From assembly GCA_903918755.1 (NCBI GenBank), contig CAIXFN010000052.1:1-64000 (forward strand): a stretch of 64,000 nt of DNA. The letters run 5' to 3'. The translations under genes and the position numbers were made by a program. This DNA is from an uncultured Pedosphaera sp. GTDB lineage: Bacteria; Verrucomicrobiota; Verrucomicrobiia; Limisphaerales; Pedosphaeraceae. Positions 17,097 to 25,579 of the stretch are shown here, in pieces. Numbering within the stretch: the first letter of the stretch is position 1; the number at the start of each line of letters is the position of its first letter. A model generated the notes under the pieces. It saw nothing but the letters and a program-made list of their open reading frames with translations, made no database searches and was not told the origin of the DNA.

Positions 17097-18251
17097 TCAG
17101 CGTTTGAAGGAACTGGTGAAATCGTCGGTGGTGACCGCCACAACCTTTTTCTGCATTTTGGAGCCGGCGATCAGTTGCTTAAGTTTCCGTTCGTAGGCGG
17201 CGCTGCTCATCGGCAGCTGGACGGTTTTGTCGATCAGCGAGGAATAGAGCATCACGTTCGCGAGTTCGACCGAGTGCAAGCCCTCCACCCCGGGAGCGAT
17301 CAAAGGTTCGCCGGAGCGGATGGCATTGACGAAATTTTGCATCAGCAGGGCATGCGGCGCGGAGGCGTTCGTGATCGGGATGTCCACCTGCCAGACTTCC
17401 GGTTTCGAGAATCCAACCTTGGCGGTTTTCGAGAAATCAGTCATGGGCACTTCATTCCGCGTGAAATGCAACTGATCATTTTCGAGGACCAGTTTGCCGC
17501 GCGTGCCGGCGATCTCCAACCGATTCGTCCCCGGCGCCTCGCCGGTGGAGGTGATGAACACCCCGGTCGCGCCACCCGGAAACTCCAGATAGGCGGTGAC
17601 ATTGTCCTCGACTTCGATCTTGTGGTAGCGCCCCAACTGGCAGAACCCGCGCACACTTGCCGGCATGCCGCAGAGCCATTGCAGGACGTCGAGATTGTGG
17701 AGGCACTGGTTGAGCAACACGCCGCCGCCCTCCCCCCGCCAGGTGGCCCGCCAACCGCCGCTGGCGTAGTAGGCCTCAGTGCGGTACCAGTCGGTCATGA
17801 TCCAGGAGATGCGGGCCAATTCGCCCAACTCGCCGTCCTGGATGAGCTTGCGGATCTTTTGATAACGCGGTTCCACGCGGAGCTGGAACATGCCGCCGAA
17901 AACCAGTTCCGGGTGTTTGCGATGGGCGGCGATCAGGCGTTCGGCATCGGCTTTGTGGGCGGAAATCGGCTTTTCGACCATTACATGCAGGCCGTTTTCC
18001 AAGGCGGCGATCCCGAGGGAGGTATGCTGGTAATGCGGCGTGGCGATCAGGACAGCATCCAGAATCCCGGCGCGGATCAGGCGCAAGCCGTCGTCATAAA
18101 CCTTCAACGGCTGATAGCCTTCCAGCTTGCCCGGGGAGGTGCTGCAAACGGCGACCAATTCGCAGTGACTCACCTTGCCCGCCATCAGGTAAGCTGCGTG
18201 GTGCTTGCCGATGTTGCCCATGCCAATGATGCCGATGCGCACTTTGTCCAT
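17097..18251 (-). CDS. Gfo/Idh/MocA family NAD(P)-dependent dehydrogenase
   Basis: A 384-residue cytoplasmic oxidoreductase. The N-terminal Rossmann fold shows GIIGMGNIGKHHA. The conserved EKPIS motif carries the catalytic Lys94. The C-terminal alpha/beta domain has GGGVLLNQCLHNLDVLQWL with the usual His, and EFPGGATGVFITSTGEAPG. No Tat signal is present, unlike many exported members in this phylum. It is the first gene of a two-gene unit with the downstream sugar isomerase-like gene. Together they probably oxidise and isomerise a sugar or cyclitol, but the substrate is not deducible. Confidence 0.88.
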   Translation of the reverse strand: MDKVRIGIIGMGNIGKHHAAYLMAGKVSHCELVAVCSTSPGKLEGYQPLKVYDDGLRLIRAGILDAVLIATPHYQHTSLGIAALENGLHVMVEKPISAHKADAERLIAAHRKHPELVFGGMFQLRVEPRYQKIRKLIQDGELGELARISWIMTDWYRTEAYYASGGWRATWRGEGGGVLLNQCLHNLDVLQWLCGMPASVRGFCQLGRYHKIEVEDNVTAYLEFPGGATGVFITSTGEAPGTNRLEIAGTRGKLVLENDQLHFTRNEVPMTDFSKTAKVGFSKPEVWQVDIPITNASAPHALLMQNFVNAIRSGEPLIAPGVEGLHSVELANVMLYSSLIDKTVQLPMSSAAYERKLKQLIAGSKMQKKVVAVTTDDFTSSFKR

Positions 18252-18323
18252 GCTTCAGCCTAGGCCAAACCACGCCGATTTCCAAATCCGATTTGCGCTG
18301 CGGACAACCGGCCCGCGGAAAGC

Positions 18324-18359
18324 AAAAAGGGCGGGCGGCGCCAGAGGCGCCGCCCGCCC
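18324..18359 (-). terminator. Strong intrinsic terminator of the sigma/anti-sigma operon
   Basis: A perfect 14-bp GC-only stem (arms 18329-18342 and 18346-18359) closes a three-base AGA loop. On the minus strand the stem is followed by five T residues (18328-18324). It lies 26 bases past the stop of the Gly-rich protein gene and so ends the leftward operon before the Gfo/Idh/MocA gene. Confidence 0.9.
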
Positions 18360-18385
18360 GGAAATCCCGGAAGCGAAACCGTAAC

Positions 18386-19864
18386 TCAGTAGATCGCGAT
18401 CTGGGCTTTCTTGCGGAATTCGTCCAGGTTCAGCTTGCCTTTGAAGAAGGCGTCGATATCCGATTTCTTTACCCGGATGGTCAGGGTGGCGGAGTGTCCG
18501 CCGCTATGGCTTTGGTCGCTGTCCGCGCCAAACAATTGATAGCCAAAGCCACCGCCGCTACCGCCGCCAAAACCGCCGCCGCCGCCACCACCGCCCCCCA
18601 CCGTAGTGACCGTCCCAGTGGCCGGATCAACGTGGGTGACGACGCTTTCCACGCGGTCAACGGTCCCGCCGCCGCCGATGCCCCCCGCACCCCCAACCCC
18701 GCCACCACTGCTGCTGCCACCGCTCCCGCCAGAACCACCCGCCCCGGCCACGGCTCGACCACCAAAACCGCCCGCGCTAGCGCTACCACCGCCGCTACCA
18801 CCACCGAACCCGCCGGCGCTGGCCACCGCTCCGCCGGAACCGGTGGAGGAGTAAACAGTGACCGTTCCGTCCCCCGCAGTAGTGTTGTAGGTTCGCGTGG
18901 TGTGAAGCCCGAAGGGAAACGACCCCTCTTCCGGTCCGCTGACGACGACGGTCACGAATTCGTCTTCTTTTAGCGCCCGGATGTTGCTCGCATTTTTCAG
19001 GGCCTCGAGCAAGGAATCCTTTAGTTCATCAACCCGCTTCGGATCAAACTCCGTTTTGTTTTTGGCGGGACGGCTGGCGGGGCGGCGCGGGCCGCCGTAC
19101 AGTTCTTGTCGGGCTTCATCCCAGGTGGAATTGGTCGGATCCTTGGGTTTCTCCTCGGTTGCCTTGGGAGCCGCGCCGGCCAGCGCAAAATTGGCGCGGA
19201 GCAGGAAAATAGCGCCGTAACCTTCGATCTCGAGATTCTTCACCCCATCATTGCCGGAAATGGTAACCCCCATCACCTGGTAGGGTTCATCCGCGACCTT
19301 CTTGGAAGCGGCTTTGCGCAGAATCCGAGCCATGACGTTTAAATCTTCCTCGGCGGCGGCCAGGGTTTTGGCATCCGTCGCCCCGTGCCGGATGACCAGG
19401 CTTTTTCCCTCGGTGACGCTCCGCGACTTGAAAGGACTGGTGAATCGTTCCCAGTTCGAGGCGTTCTGTCTGTCGAGTTCCGATTGGGCGACGCGGAGTT
19501 GCTCTTCGGCCTGGTCCTGCTGATGCCTCGCCGACTCCACCTGAACCCGGATGGTGTCCCCGGTCGCCACGGGTGCGCCGCCGCCGCGGGGGGTTTTGAG
19601 CCGGGCGGCCGGCTTGGGCAGATCATCCGCCTCAGGGGGCGCCGGGGGAACCGGGGCTACGGGGGCAACCGGCGCGACCGTGGTGACGGTCACCTCAACC
19701 GGGCGCTCGGTCTGCTCGACCACCACCGGGGTCGGCGGGTCTTCTTCCGTGCGGATTTCGACGGTGACCGGCCGGGGGGATCGGGCTTGGAGGGCCATTG
19801 GGAATATTACCGCGGGGCCGACGAGGGCCAGGCAGAGATTAAAACGGATCAGACTACTTTTCAT
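18386..19864 (-). CDS. Exported Gly-rich protein encoded with sigma/anti-sigma pair
   Basis: Starting at ATG 19864 gives 492 residues with a signal peptide (SSLIRFNLCLALVGPAVIF, then ALQARS). Upstream in-frame Met codons would add a leader-less extension reaching into the intergenic space next to the anti-sigma gene. After a Pro/Val-rich segment comes a helical part (RHQQDQAEEQLRVAQSELDR) and a conserved-looking region (SLVIRHGATDAKTLAAAEED, NVMARILRKA, YGAIFLLRANFALAGA). Residues from about 345 to 460 are a low-complexity Gly/Ser-rich tract with runs of up to nine Gly. The end is compact (TLTIRVKKSDIDAFFKGKLN). It is the third gene after the sigma factor and anti-sigma factor, ahead of a strong terminator, so it may be an envelope sensor or a target of that system. 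No enzyme motif was seen. Confidence 0.75.
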   Translation of the reverse strand: MKSSLIRFNLCLALVGPAVIFPMALQARSPRPVTVEIRTEEDPPTPVVVEQTERPVEVTVTTVAPVAPVAPVPPAPPEADDLPKPAARLKTPRGGGAPVATGDTIRVQVESARHQQDQAEEQLRVAQSELDRQNASNWERFTSPFKSRSVTEGKSLVIRHGATDAKTLAAAEEDLNVMARILRKAASKKVADEPYQVMGVTISGNDGVKNLEIEGYGAIFLLRANFALAGAAPKATEEKPKDPTNSTWDEARQELYGGPRRPASRPAKNKTEFDPKRVDELKDSLLEALKNASNIRALKEDEFVTVVVSGPEEGSFPFGLHTTRTYNTTAGDGTVTVYSSTGSGGAVASAGGFGGGSGGGSASAGGFGGRAVAGAGGSGGSGGSSSGGGVGGAGGIGGGGTVDRVESVVTHVDPATGTVTTVGGGGGGGGGFGGGSGGGFGYQLFGADSDQSHSGGHSATLTIRVKKSDIDAFFKGKLNLDEFRKKAQIAIY

Positions 19865-19916
19865 GGTTTTTACGTGGTTGGGCTGTGGAGACAGTTGACG
19901 GTTGAACAAAGTTGGA

Positions 19917-20558
19917 TTAGTGGGGCAAAATGTTGTGGTTGGCGTCCGAGGCACTCGCCAGGGTGACGATCTGTTGCTGGGCCTGCCAAAGGGTGTGCTC
20001 CGTGGTCAAAGCCATGCTTTCAAGTTCCTTTTGCAAGGCTTCATAATCCGCGCGGTGGAGGTTGCTGACATCCCGCAAGGCGGCGAGAATGAGCTGGTTT
20101 TCCTCGGTGCGTTTCTGATCCAGGACCCGCAGGGTCTCGCTCCGCAAAGCCGCGCGTTCGCGTTCCCATTCGCCATGCAGTTCCGCCTGCAATTCGCGAC
20201 GCAGATCCTGCCGTAACACCGCGGTTTCCCGGGCGCGGGCGGGAATGCTCACCGCCACACCCAGGAGCACGCCCAACCCCAGCAGGACAGCCGCCGCCGC
20301 CCAGCGCCAGGTGCCTTGCGGCACGCGCAGCGGCAGCACCCGGGGAGCCTTGATTTCATCGAGTTGGACCATCGTGGCGCGCCACTGCGCCAACTGCCGC
20401 CGGCATTCCGGGCAGCCACCCAGGTGCTCCGCGAGGCGCTTGGCTTCCGCCGGCGCTGATTCACCGTAGAGATAGGACATCCATTCCGCGGCGGCCGGGT
20501 GCGGCACGCGGTCAGACGGGACGGATGGATTTGGCTGGTTGGTATTCATGGGATTCAC
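19917..20558 (-). CDS. Zinc-finger anti-sigma factor, single membrane span
   Basis: A 213-residue protein. The N-terminal cytoplasmic part carries the zinc-binding anti-sigma motif H-x3-C-x2-C as His45, Cys49, Cys52 (EHLGGCPECRRQL), preceded by HPAAAEWMSYLYGES. A single membrane helix follows (WAAAAVLLGLGVLLGVAVSI). The C-terminal part after it is a charged, helical region of about 100 residues (RQDLRRELQAELHGEWERER), presumably periplasmic. The gene begins inside the end of the sigma factor gene (about 47-base overlap), so expression is translationally coupled. It probably sequesters that sigma factor at the membrane. Confidence 0.88.
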   Translation of the reverse strand: MNPMNTNQPNPSVPSDRVPHPAAAEWMSYLYGESAPAEAKRLAEHLGGCPECRRQLAQWRATMVQLDEIKAPRVLPLRVPQGTWRWAAAAVLLGLGVLLGVAVSIPARARETAVLRQDLRRELQAELHGEWERERAALRSETLRVLDQKRTEENQLILAALRDVSNLHRADYEALQKELESMALTTEHTLWQAQQQIVTLASASDANHNILPH

Positions 20559-21192
20559 TTTCGTTAAAACTGTGGCGCAGAATGCGATTGAGCTGATCGA
20601 GCGCCTCGGCCATGCGGGATTTCACGGTCCCTTCCGGAATTTCCAGAACCTCGGCAATCTCGCGAAATTTCAGACCTTCAAAATGGCGGAGAACCACCAC
20701 GGAGCGGTAAGCCTCATCCAGCCGGAGCAAGGCCAGCCGGATGGTTTCCGCCCGCTCCTGCTCCACCAGGCACAGGTCCGGCGCGGGACAGCCGGAAGCC
20801 GGTCCTTCCTCGGCCTCACCCGCGGGGGCATCGGCGAGAAACAACTCGCGGCGTCGCTTCAATCGCCGGAGTTCGTCGTAACACAAATTCAAGGCCACCC
20901 GCCAAAGGAAGGTTGAGAACCGGCCGGAAGACTCGTATTCCTTGCGCCGCCCAAATACCCGCGCGAAGGCTTCCTGGGCCAGATCTTCCGCGCCCTGCGG
21001 ATCCCCCACCATGCGCAGGCACAGCGCCTGGATGGGTTTCTCCCAGCGCCGGACCAATTGGGCGAACGCCTGCGGATCGTCCTCCAGCTTGACCCGCCAC
21101 ATCGCCTGCTCATCAGTCATGGTGAAGAGCGAGGGCAATGATTTGAAAAGCGACCGCGTCATGTTTTGGTTTGGTTCGGGCCGGGCCGACAC
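20512..21192 (-). CDS. ECF-family RNA polymerase sigma factor
   Basis: A 226-residue ECF sigma factor. Region 2 is seen in AFAQLVRRWEKPIQALCLRM, GDPQGAEDLAQEAFARVFGR and FSTFLWRVALNLCYDELRR. Region 4 is seen in LRLDEAYRSVVVLRHFEGL and FREIAEVLEIPEGTVKSRMA. Alternative starts at the Met of residue 11 (21162) or 25 (21120) are possible, since no clear Shine-Dalgarno sequence distinguishes them. It heads the operon and overlaps the zinc-finger anti-sigma gene. This is the classical arrangement in which an envelope signal releases the sigma factor, which usually also drives its own operon. Confidence 0.9.
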   Translation of the reverse strand: MSARPEPNQNMTRSLFKSLPSLFTMTDEQAMWRVKLEDDPQAFAQLVRRWEKPIQALCLRMVGDPQGAEDLAQEAFARVFGRRKEYESSGRFSTFLWRVALNLCYDELRRLKRRRELFLADAPAGEAEEGPASGCPAPDLCLVEQERAETIRLALLRLDEAYRSVVVLRHFEGLKFREIAEVLEIPEGTVKSRMAEALDQLNRILRHSFNESESHEYQPAKSIRPV

Positions 21193-21472
21193 TTCAGTCC
21201 GGCCCGTTACATGAGGTTAAACGCCAGCTGCCCCCTTTTAGTTCGGAAAATCTTTCCAACGTCCCGGGCGCCACTCAGCGGGCCGGTCCCCGCAACGTGT
21301 CCCCCGACTGTCCCCAGCCTTGTCCCCAGTACTGGTGACTGGTGAGGGAAAGCCATCCGGACTAAGGTTTCATTGTTGACGGTGCAAAACGCAGTGTTCC
21401 ACGTGTGCTAGAGGCGTATGTCTGCGGCGCCGCAGCGGTCAACGCAAAGAATTTTAAAAGCTTTGTTCTCAG
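21193..21472. other. Intergenic region upstream of the sigma operon
   Basis: This region lies between the start of the leftward sigma factor gene and the terminator of the next leftward gene. It should contain the sigma operon promoter on the minus strand. A TTGACG hexamer is present on the plus strand (21376-21381), but it has no well-spaced -10 box. No gene or RNA was recognised. Confidence 0.4.
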
Positions 21473-21500
21473 GAAAGGCCGGACGAAAGTCCGGCCTTTC
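21473..21500 (-). terminator. Hairpin terminator after the GspC-like secreted protein gene
   Basis: A perfect 12-bp stem (21473-21484 with 21489-21500) closes a GAAA tetraloop (TTTC when read on the minus strand). It lies just past the stop of the leftward gene. On the plus strand the tail is TGTTT, and on the minus strand CTGAGAACAAAG, so the U-tract is weak in both directions; the terminator may be bidirectional or inefficient. Confidence 0.65.
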
Positions 21501-21521
21501 TGTTTCCCGGAACGACCGGGC

Positions 21522-22175
21522 TCACGGCGGGTTCAGCAAGGCCCGCATCCCGGGACCGGGAGGCGGCAACGGCGGACGACTGCCCCCCCCGCGATTGGCC
21601 AACCGGTTGGCCTCCAGCAATAAAGCTGCCTCCTCGGCACTGGCCGGCCCGGGCGGTGTCACCATCGCCGGAGGGGTGCCCGCTGGAAGTTCCGGGCGGG
21701 GCCGGAAATTTGGCGGCCCGGGATGACCCGCATCCCCCGTGGCGGCGGCAACCGCCGGCAGGCTTAACTGCATTTCCTCGCCATGGTAGCTGACTTTGGC
21801 CGTTCCACCCGCTTCATCCACCTCCAGCAGGAGCAAACCATTCACCCGTTCACCCAGCGTGAGAATAACCGATTCATCGGCGGCGGGCGGGCCGCCCGCC
21901 GGGGCCGGGGCTGGAGCCGGGGTCTTGCGGACGAGGAAAAGGGCGCGGGGCGGCCCGAAAATGGTGGTGATCCCGGTCAACTTCACCGTGCCGGGGGGTG
22001 GCGTGGGAGTGACCACCACCGGCTCGGTGACGGGGGCCGGCCGGAGGTCGAATACATTTCGGGCCGGAATGGCCTCGTAATTGTTGCCCTCGTCGGCCGC
22101 ATGGCAGCTCCCGGCCAGGGCCAAAACCACGCAATTCAAAGTCCAGGCCGAAATTTTCCAGCAGGGAGATTTCAT
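21522..22175 (-). CDS. Exported Pro-rich protein with GspC/PilP-like core
   Basis: A 217-residue protein with a signal peptide (NCVVLALAGSCHAADE). The mature part begins NNYEAIPARNVFDLRP. A beta-rich core follows (KLTGITTIFGPPRALFLV and SVILTLGERVNGLLLLEVDE), and then a Pro/Gly-rich tail of about 70 residues. The IPxRNVFxL start followed by a KLTGI strand resembles the periplasmic homology domain of type II secretion/type IV pilus proteins of the GspC/PilP type; this is a weak, pattern-level resemblance. No other secretion genes are adjacent, so its role is unknown. Confidence 0.6.
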   Translation of the reverse strand: MKSPCWKISAWTLNCVVLALAGSCHAADEGNNYEAIPARNVFDLRPAPVTEPVVVTPTPPPGTVKLTGITTIFGPPRALFLVRKTPAPAPAPAGGPPAADESVILTLGERVNGLLLLEVDEAGGTAKVSYHGEEMQLSLPAVAAATGDAGHPGPPNFRPRPELPAGTPPAMVTPPGPASAEEAALLLEANRLANRGGGSRPPLPPPGPGMRALLNPP

Positions 22176-22296
22176 GGCCGGTTGGTATTATTCCGCATCA
22201 TCGAAAGGACAAACACCTGGGCGCGGGTGAAGTTGCGGCCGGGGCGGAACATTGACAGGCCCCGGGCGGGTGGGTAGAACAGGGCCGGAATCTGAC

Positions 22297-22668
22297 ATGC
22301 GCCCATTTCAAATTATTTTCAACCCGACCAGCGCGGCCGAATTGGCCCGCATGCCCAAGGAATTGCAATTGCAGATACTGGGGGATTTTCGCGGACTGCC
22401 CGCGCAAGTCCGCAACACGGAATTGGATTCGTTTGGCAAGCTGGAGCGGGCCGGACGGATTTTACATCGGTTTCGCGTGGGGGATTACCGGGTGTATTTC
22501 GAGAAGCACGATCTCGGCGTGGTGGTGCACCGCATCCTGAGCCGGCACACCCTCAAGGATTTCTATTTCCGATCCGGGCTGAAACTGGAAGAGGACCAGG
22601 CCCTGCAGCAGAATCCCAAATTCTGGGAACTGATCGAGAACGCCCGTGGCACCACCGAAGCCGCCTGA
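22297..22668 (+). CDS. RelE/ParE-fold toxin-like protein without an obvious antitoxin
   Basis: A 123-residue protein, starting at ATG 22297; the in-frame Met 45 bases upstream would add an uncharacteristic extension. It follows the RelE/ParE superfamily order: an N-terminal strand (FQIIFNPTSAAELARMP), a helical hairpin, then beta strands (GRILHRFRVGDYRVYFEKHD, GVVVHRILSRHTLKDFYF). It is longer than a typical RelE by a 25-residue charged tail. No short antitoxin-like gene lies within 300 bases on the same strand. It may be a solitary or housekeeping member of the fold. It converges with the HNH gene. Confidence 0.7.
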   Translation: MRPFQIIFNPTSAAELARMPKELQLQILGDFRGLPAQVRNTELDSFGKLERAGRILHRFRVGDYRVYFEKHDLGVVVHRILSRHTLKDFYFRSGLKLEEDQALQQNPKFWELIENARGTTEAA

Positions 22669-22686
22669 ACTCGCGCCGAAGCCGGG

Positions 22687-23313
22687 TCAGCCGGTGGGCA
22701 GATCCTCGCCCAACTCGACGTTCCAATAGGCGAGGTCGATAAAATGCTTCCAACTATCGTGGTGCAACAACCCGAAGTTGACCTGCACGAAAGGACGCCA
22801 TTTCGGTCGCTTTGGTTTCCGGATCAAATGCAACCCGGCCTCTTGCGGCGTGTGGTTGGCCTTGCGCGTGTTGCAAGGAATACACGAGCACACGATGTTC
22901 TCCCAGGTGGTCGGCCCGCCGCGATCCCGGGGGATGACGTGGTCCAGATTCAAATCCTTGCGATCAAACACCCGGCCGCAATACTGGCAGGTGTTGTGGT
23001 CGCGCTCAAAAATATTGTGCCGCGTGAATTTGACTTCCTTTTTCGGCAGCCGGTCAAACATCACCAGCAAAATGACGCGGGGAATGCGAATCTTGAAGGA
23101 AATGGTGTGAACGCTCTCAGGATGCGGCTTTTGCCGGGAAAAATCCTGCCACTGCGTGAAGCTGAAGGTTTGGAAGGAGCCATCTTCGGCGCCCTGCACC
23201 ACCTGGGCCTGCCCCTCGAACAACAAGGTGAGCGCCCGGCGGGCGGTGCAGATGTTGACAGCTTGCCAAAGCCGGTTGAGCACCAGCACGTGTTGGTTTA
23301 AAAACGAGTTCAT
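22687..23313 (-). CDS. HNH endonuclease family protein
   Basis: A 208-residue protein. The zinc-knuckle HNH core is complete: CQYCG (Cys109, Cys112), LNLDHVIPRDRGG (Asp124-His125) with the following TTWENIVCSC Asn, and CIPCNTRKANHTP (Cys144, Cys147). The N-terminal 95 residues (containing LNRLWQAVNICTARRALTLL) are typical of the common free-standing HNH proteins found across many phyla, not of homing endonucleases. No intron or intein context is visible. The biological role of these stand-alone HNH proteins is not well established. Confidence 0.88.
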   Translation of the reverse strand: MNSFLNQHVLVLNRLWQAVNICTARRALTLLFEGQAQVVQGAEDGSFQTFSFTQWQDFSRQKPHPESVHTISFKIRIPRVILLVMFDRLPKKEVKFTRHNIFERDHNTCQYCGRVFDRKDLNLDHVIPRDRGGPTTWENIVCSCIPCNTRKANHTPQEAGLHLIRKPKRPKWRPFVQVNFGLLHHDSWKHFIDLAYWNVELGEDLPTG

Positions 23314-23423
23314 AACCCGCGCGTCGCGGCGGAAAGTAACATGTCCTTTCCGGCACTGTCAACGGCCGAACGCGTGACAATCAGGTAAAATGGCAGGAAT
23401 TATCTGATTTTCGCGTCGGCAGC

Positions 23424-25532
23424 TCAGGGCTCGCGGTAGGCTTGTCCGGTCCGGTACGCGGCCAACCGACGGTTCGCGGCCTCCGCCAGGTCTTTCTGAC
23501 CACCCGCGGTGGCCAGATCCCGTACTTTCTCGGCGGTGACCACGGCTTCCGGAAAACGCCCCGCCGCCGCATAAGCCGCGTCCAGGGTGCCCAAGTAACT
23601 GGTCTGCTTCGGCTCCAATCGGACCGCCTGTTCCGCCAACCGGACCGCCTCCAAGCCCATTTCCGCCGTCGCCTGCGCGTGGGTGGCCAGCAGCCAGGCC
23701 AGGTCATTCTGGGCCACGGCCCAGGCGGGACGCAGCGCGAGCGCAGCGCGATACGCCGTAATGGCGGCTTCCTTCCGGCCCGCCATGACCAAGCCAAGCG
23801 CGAGATCATAACGGGCCTGGGCATCGTCTGGATGGTACCGCAACGCCGTTTGCAAGTGCGCCAGCGCCGCCTCCATCCGGCCCAGGCGGGCGAGCACCCG
23901 CCCGCATTCCTGGTGGGCGATGGCGTCGTCCGGCGCGCCCTGCAATCCGCGCTCATAGTGCTCCGCGGCCGCCGCCCACTGTTCCTGGGCTGCGAGCAAC
24001 GACCCATAGCGGAATTCCACGGGCGGCCAGGCCGGACGGTCGCGGAGGGCCAGTTGGAATTCTTCTTCCGCGGCCCGGGAATCCTTCTGCAGCGCGCGCA
24101 GGACGCCGAGATGATAATGAATCATATAAAAGCCCGGTTCGATGGCCAGGGCTGATTGGTAGTTGGTCAGGGCGGCGGCGTAACGGCCCGCGTTCATGTG
24201 CTCGATTCCAAGATTGTCGTAGGCTTCGTAATTGTTTTGGGTAACCGCCAGCGCATGCGCCCAGAGATCGCTGGTGGTCCGCCAGACGTGGACCTGGGCG
24301 GCCGTCAAGCCGAGGAGAATCGCCAACACCATGGGGGTGGCGATTGGAACGATTCGGCGGGCGACCGGAAAACGCCCCGTCAGTTCGCCCAGACCCCACG
24401 CCGCGGCGATGAAAAGACCCACGTACGGCAGATAAGTGTAACGATCCGCCATCGATTGCGTCCCCACCTGGACGAGACCGATCACCGGACCCAGTGTTTC
24501 GAGAAACCAAAACCATCCCACCAGCAGCCAGGGACGCAACCGGGCCTGGGTCAGGGCCACCACGGTCAAGACCAGCAGGAAAAGGCCCGCGGCCAGCACG
24601 ACTCCGATTGGCCAACCGTGCGGCATCGGATAAAAGATAGCCAAATTCACCGGCCAAAAGGCCTCCAAAACATACCGCGCGTAAGCCACGACCGCATTGG
24701 TCAGGCGCAGGCTGAGGGGCACCAATCCAAGCGAGTTCACGGCCCCGCCGTGATCCTGGGCGAGGTAGGTCATCACGCAAGAAATTACGAGGAGCACGCC
24801 AAACGGCAATTTCTCCAGGAGCAACCAGCGCCAGGTGGGTGGGCGAGCGCGGACGGGAGGGGCCGAGGTTTGCGACTCAGCCGCCGGCCAACCCGGCCAC
24901 GGGAGTCGGCGCAAGGGCCAGAAATCCAGGAGGCAAAACAGGAAGGGAAGTCCCACCAGCATGGCTTTGGAAAGCAGGGCGGCCGCGAAAAAAATCAGGG
25001 CGAAGCCATACTGCCAGAGCGCGGACCGCCGGCCGGCGGCGGCTTGCACCGTGTACCGAAAATAGGCGCCCAGGGTCAGTAGCCCAAAGAACACACTCAA
25101 CACATCCTTGCGCTCCGCAATCCAAGCCACGGATTCGACGTGGGCGGGATGCCATAAGAACAAGGCCGCCACGAGCGCGCTGCGCCAGACCGCCCCGGTC
25201 ATTCGTCGCAGCAAGCCGAACAGTAAGATCCCGTTGGCCGTGTGGAAGAGCACGTTCATCAGGTGATGGCGGCCGGCCTGCAACCCGAAAAACTGGCAGT
25301 CCAGCATGTGGGAAAGCCAGGTCACCGGATGCCAATTGCTGGCGTGCTCGGCGGCGAAGGCCCACTGCAACCCCTGCCAGGTCAACCCCGCCCGCACCAC
25401 GAGATTGTTGGCCACGTAATCGGGGTCGTCGTAATTGGTGAAATCATACCCGGCCACCCGCCCGAAAACGGCGAGGGTGAGAAGTCCCAGTCCCGCATAG
25501 ATCAGCGCGACGCGTTGTTTGTCAAAGCCCAC
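23424..25532 (-). CDS. Multi-pass membrane protein with TPR tail (TMTC/GT-C-like)
   Basis: A 702-residue protein. The first 410 residues or so contain roughly ten membrane helices and loop motifs of the tetratricopeptide O-mannosyltransferase-like (TMTC/DUF1736) group: FTNYDDPDYV, SNWHPVTWLSHMLDCQFFGL, HHLMNVLFHTANG, HPAHVESVAWIAERKDVLS and QSMADRYTYLPYVGLF. From about 430 to the end there are repeated TPR units (NYEAYDNLGIEHMNAGRYAA, MIHYHLGVLRALQKDSRAAE, HQECGRVLARLGRMEAALAH). Bacterial members are presumed GT-C-type glycosyltransferases with an acidic DD motif in the first loop (here YDDPD). The acceptor is unknown. It precedes the leftward HNH gene at 110 bases and follows recQ at 47 bases. 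Confidence 0.85.
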   Translation of the reverse strand: MGFDKQRVALIYAGLGLLTLAVFGRVAGYDFTNYDDPDYVANNLVVRAGLTWQGLQWAFAAEHASNWHPVTWLSHMLDCQFFGLQAGRHHLMNVLFHTANGILLFGLLRRMTGAVWRSALVAALFLWHPAHVESVAWIAERKDVLSVFFGLLTLGAYFRYTVQAAAGRRSALWQYGFALIFFAAALLSKAMLVGLPFLFCLLDFWPLRRLPWPGWPAAESQTSAPPVRARPPTWRWLLLEKLPFGVLLVISCVMTYLAQDHGGAVNSLGLVPLSLRLTNAVVAYARYVLEAFWPVNLAIFYPMPHGWPIGVVLAAGLFLLVLTVVALTQARLRPWLLVGWFWFLETLGPVIGLVQVGTQSMADRYTYLPYVGLFIAAAWGLGELTGRFPVARRIVPIATPMVLAILLGLTAAQVHVWRTTSDLWAHALAVTQNNYEAYDNLGIEHMNAGRYAAALTNYQSALAIEPGFYMIHYHLGVLRALQKDSRAAEEEFQLALRDRPAWPPVEFRYGSLLAAQEQWAAAAEHYERGLQGAPDDAIAHQECGRVLARLGRMEAALAHLQTALRYHPDDAQARYDLALGLVMAGRKEAAITAYRAALALRPAWAVAQNDLAWLLATHAQATAEMGLEAVRLAEQAVRLEPKQTSYLGTLDAAYAAAGRFPEAVVTAEKVRDLATAGGQKDLAEAANRRLAAYRTGQAYREP

Positions 25533-25579
25533 AGTCCGATCCTAAAGCAATGCGCCCCGAGTCGCCACGGGAAATCAGG

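Noticed and set aside
16944-18263. 439-residue plus-strand open frame
   Set aside because: Antisense to the Gfo/Idh/MocA gene, which has a complete set of family motifs.
18500-18860. Apparent tandem repeat DNA with GGC/GGT runs
   Set aside because: It is the Gly/Ser-rich low-complexity part of the exported protein gene, not an independent repeat element.
21376-21411. Possible promoter with TTGACG followed by TGCTAG, suggesting a small RNA ending at the nearby hairpin
   Set aside because: The two hexamers are 24 bases apart, too far for a normal promoter, and no conserved RNA structure is visible.
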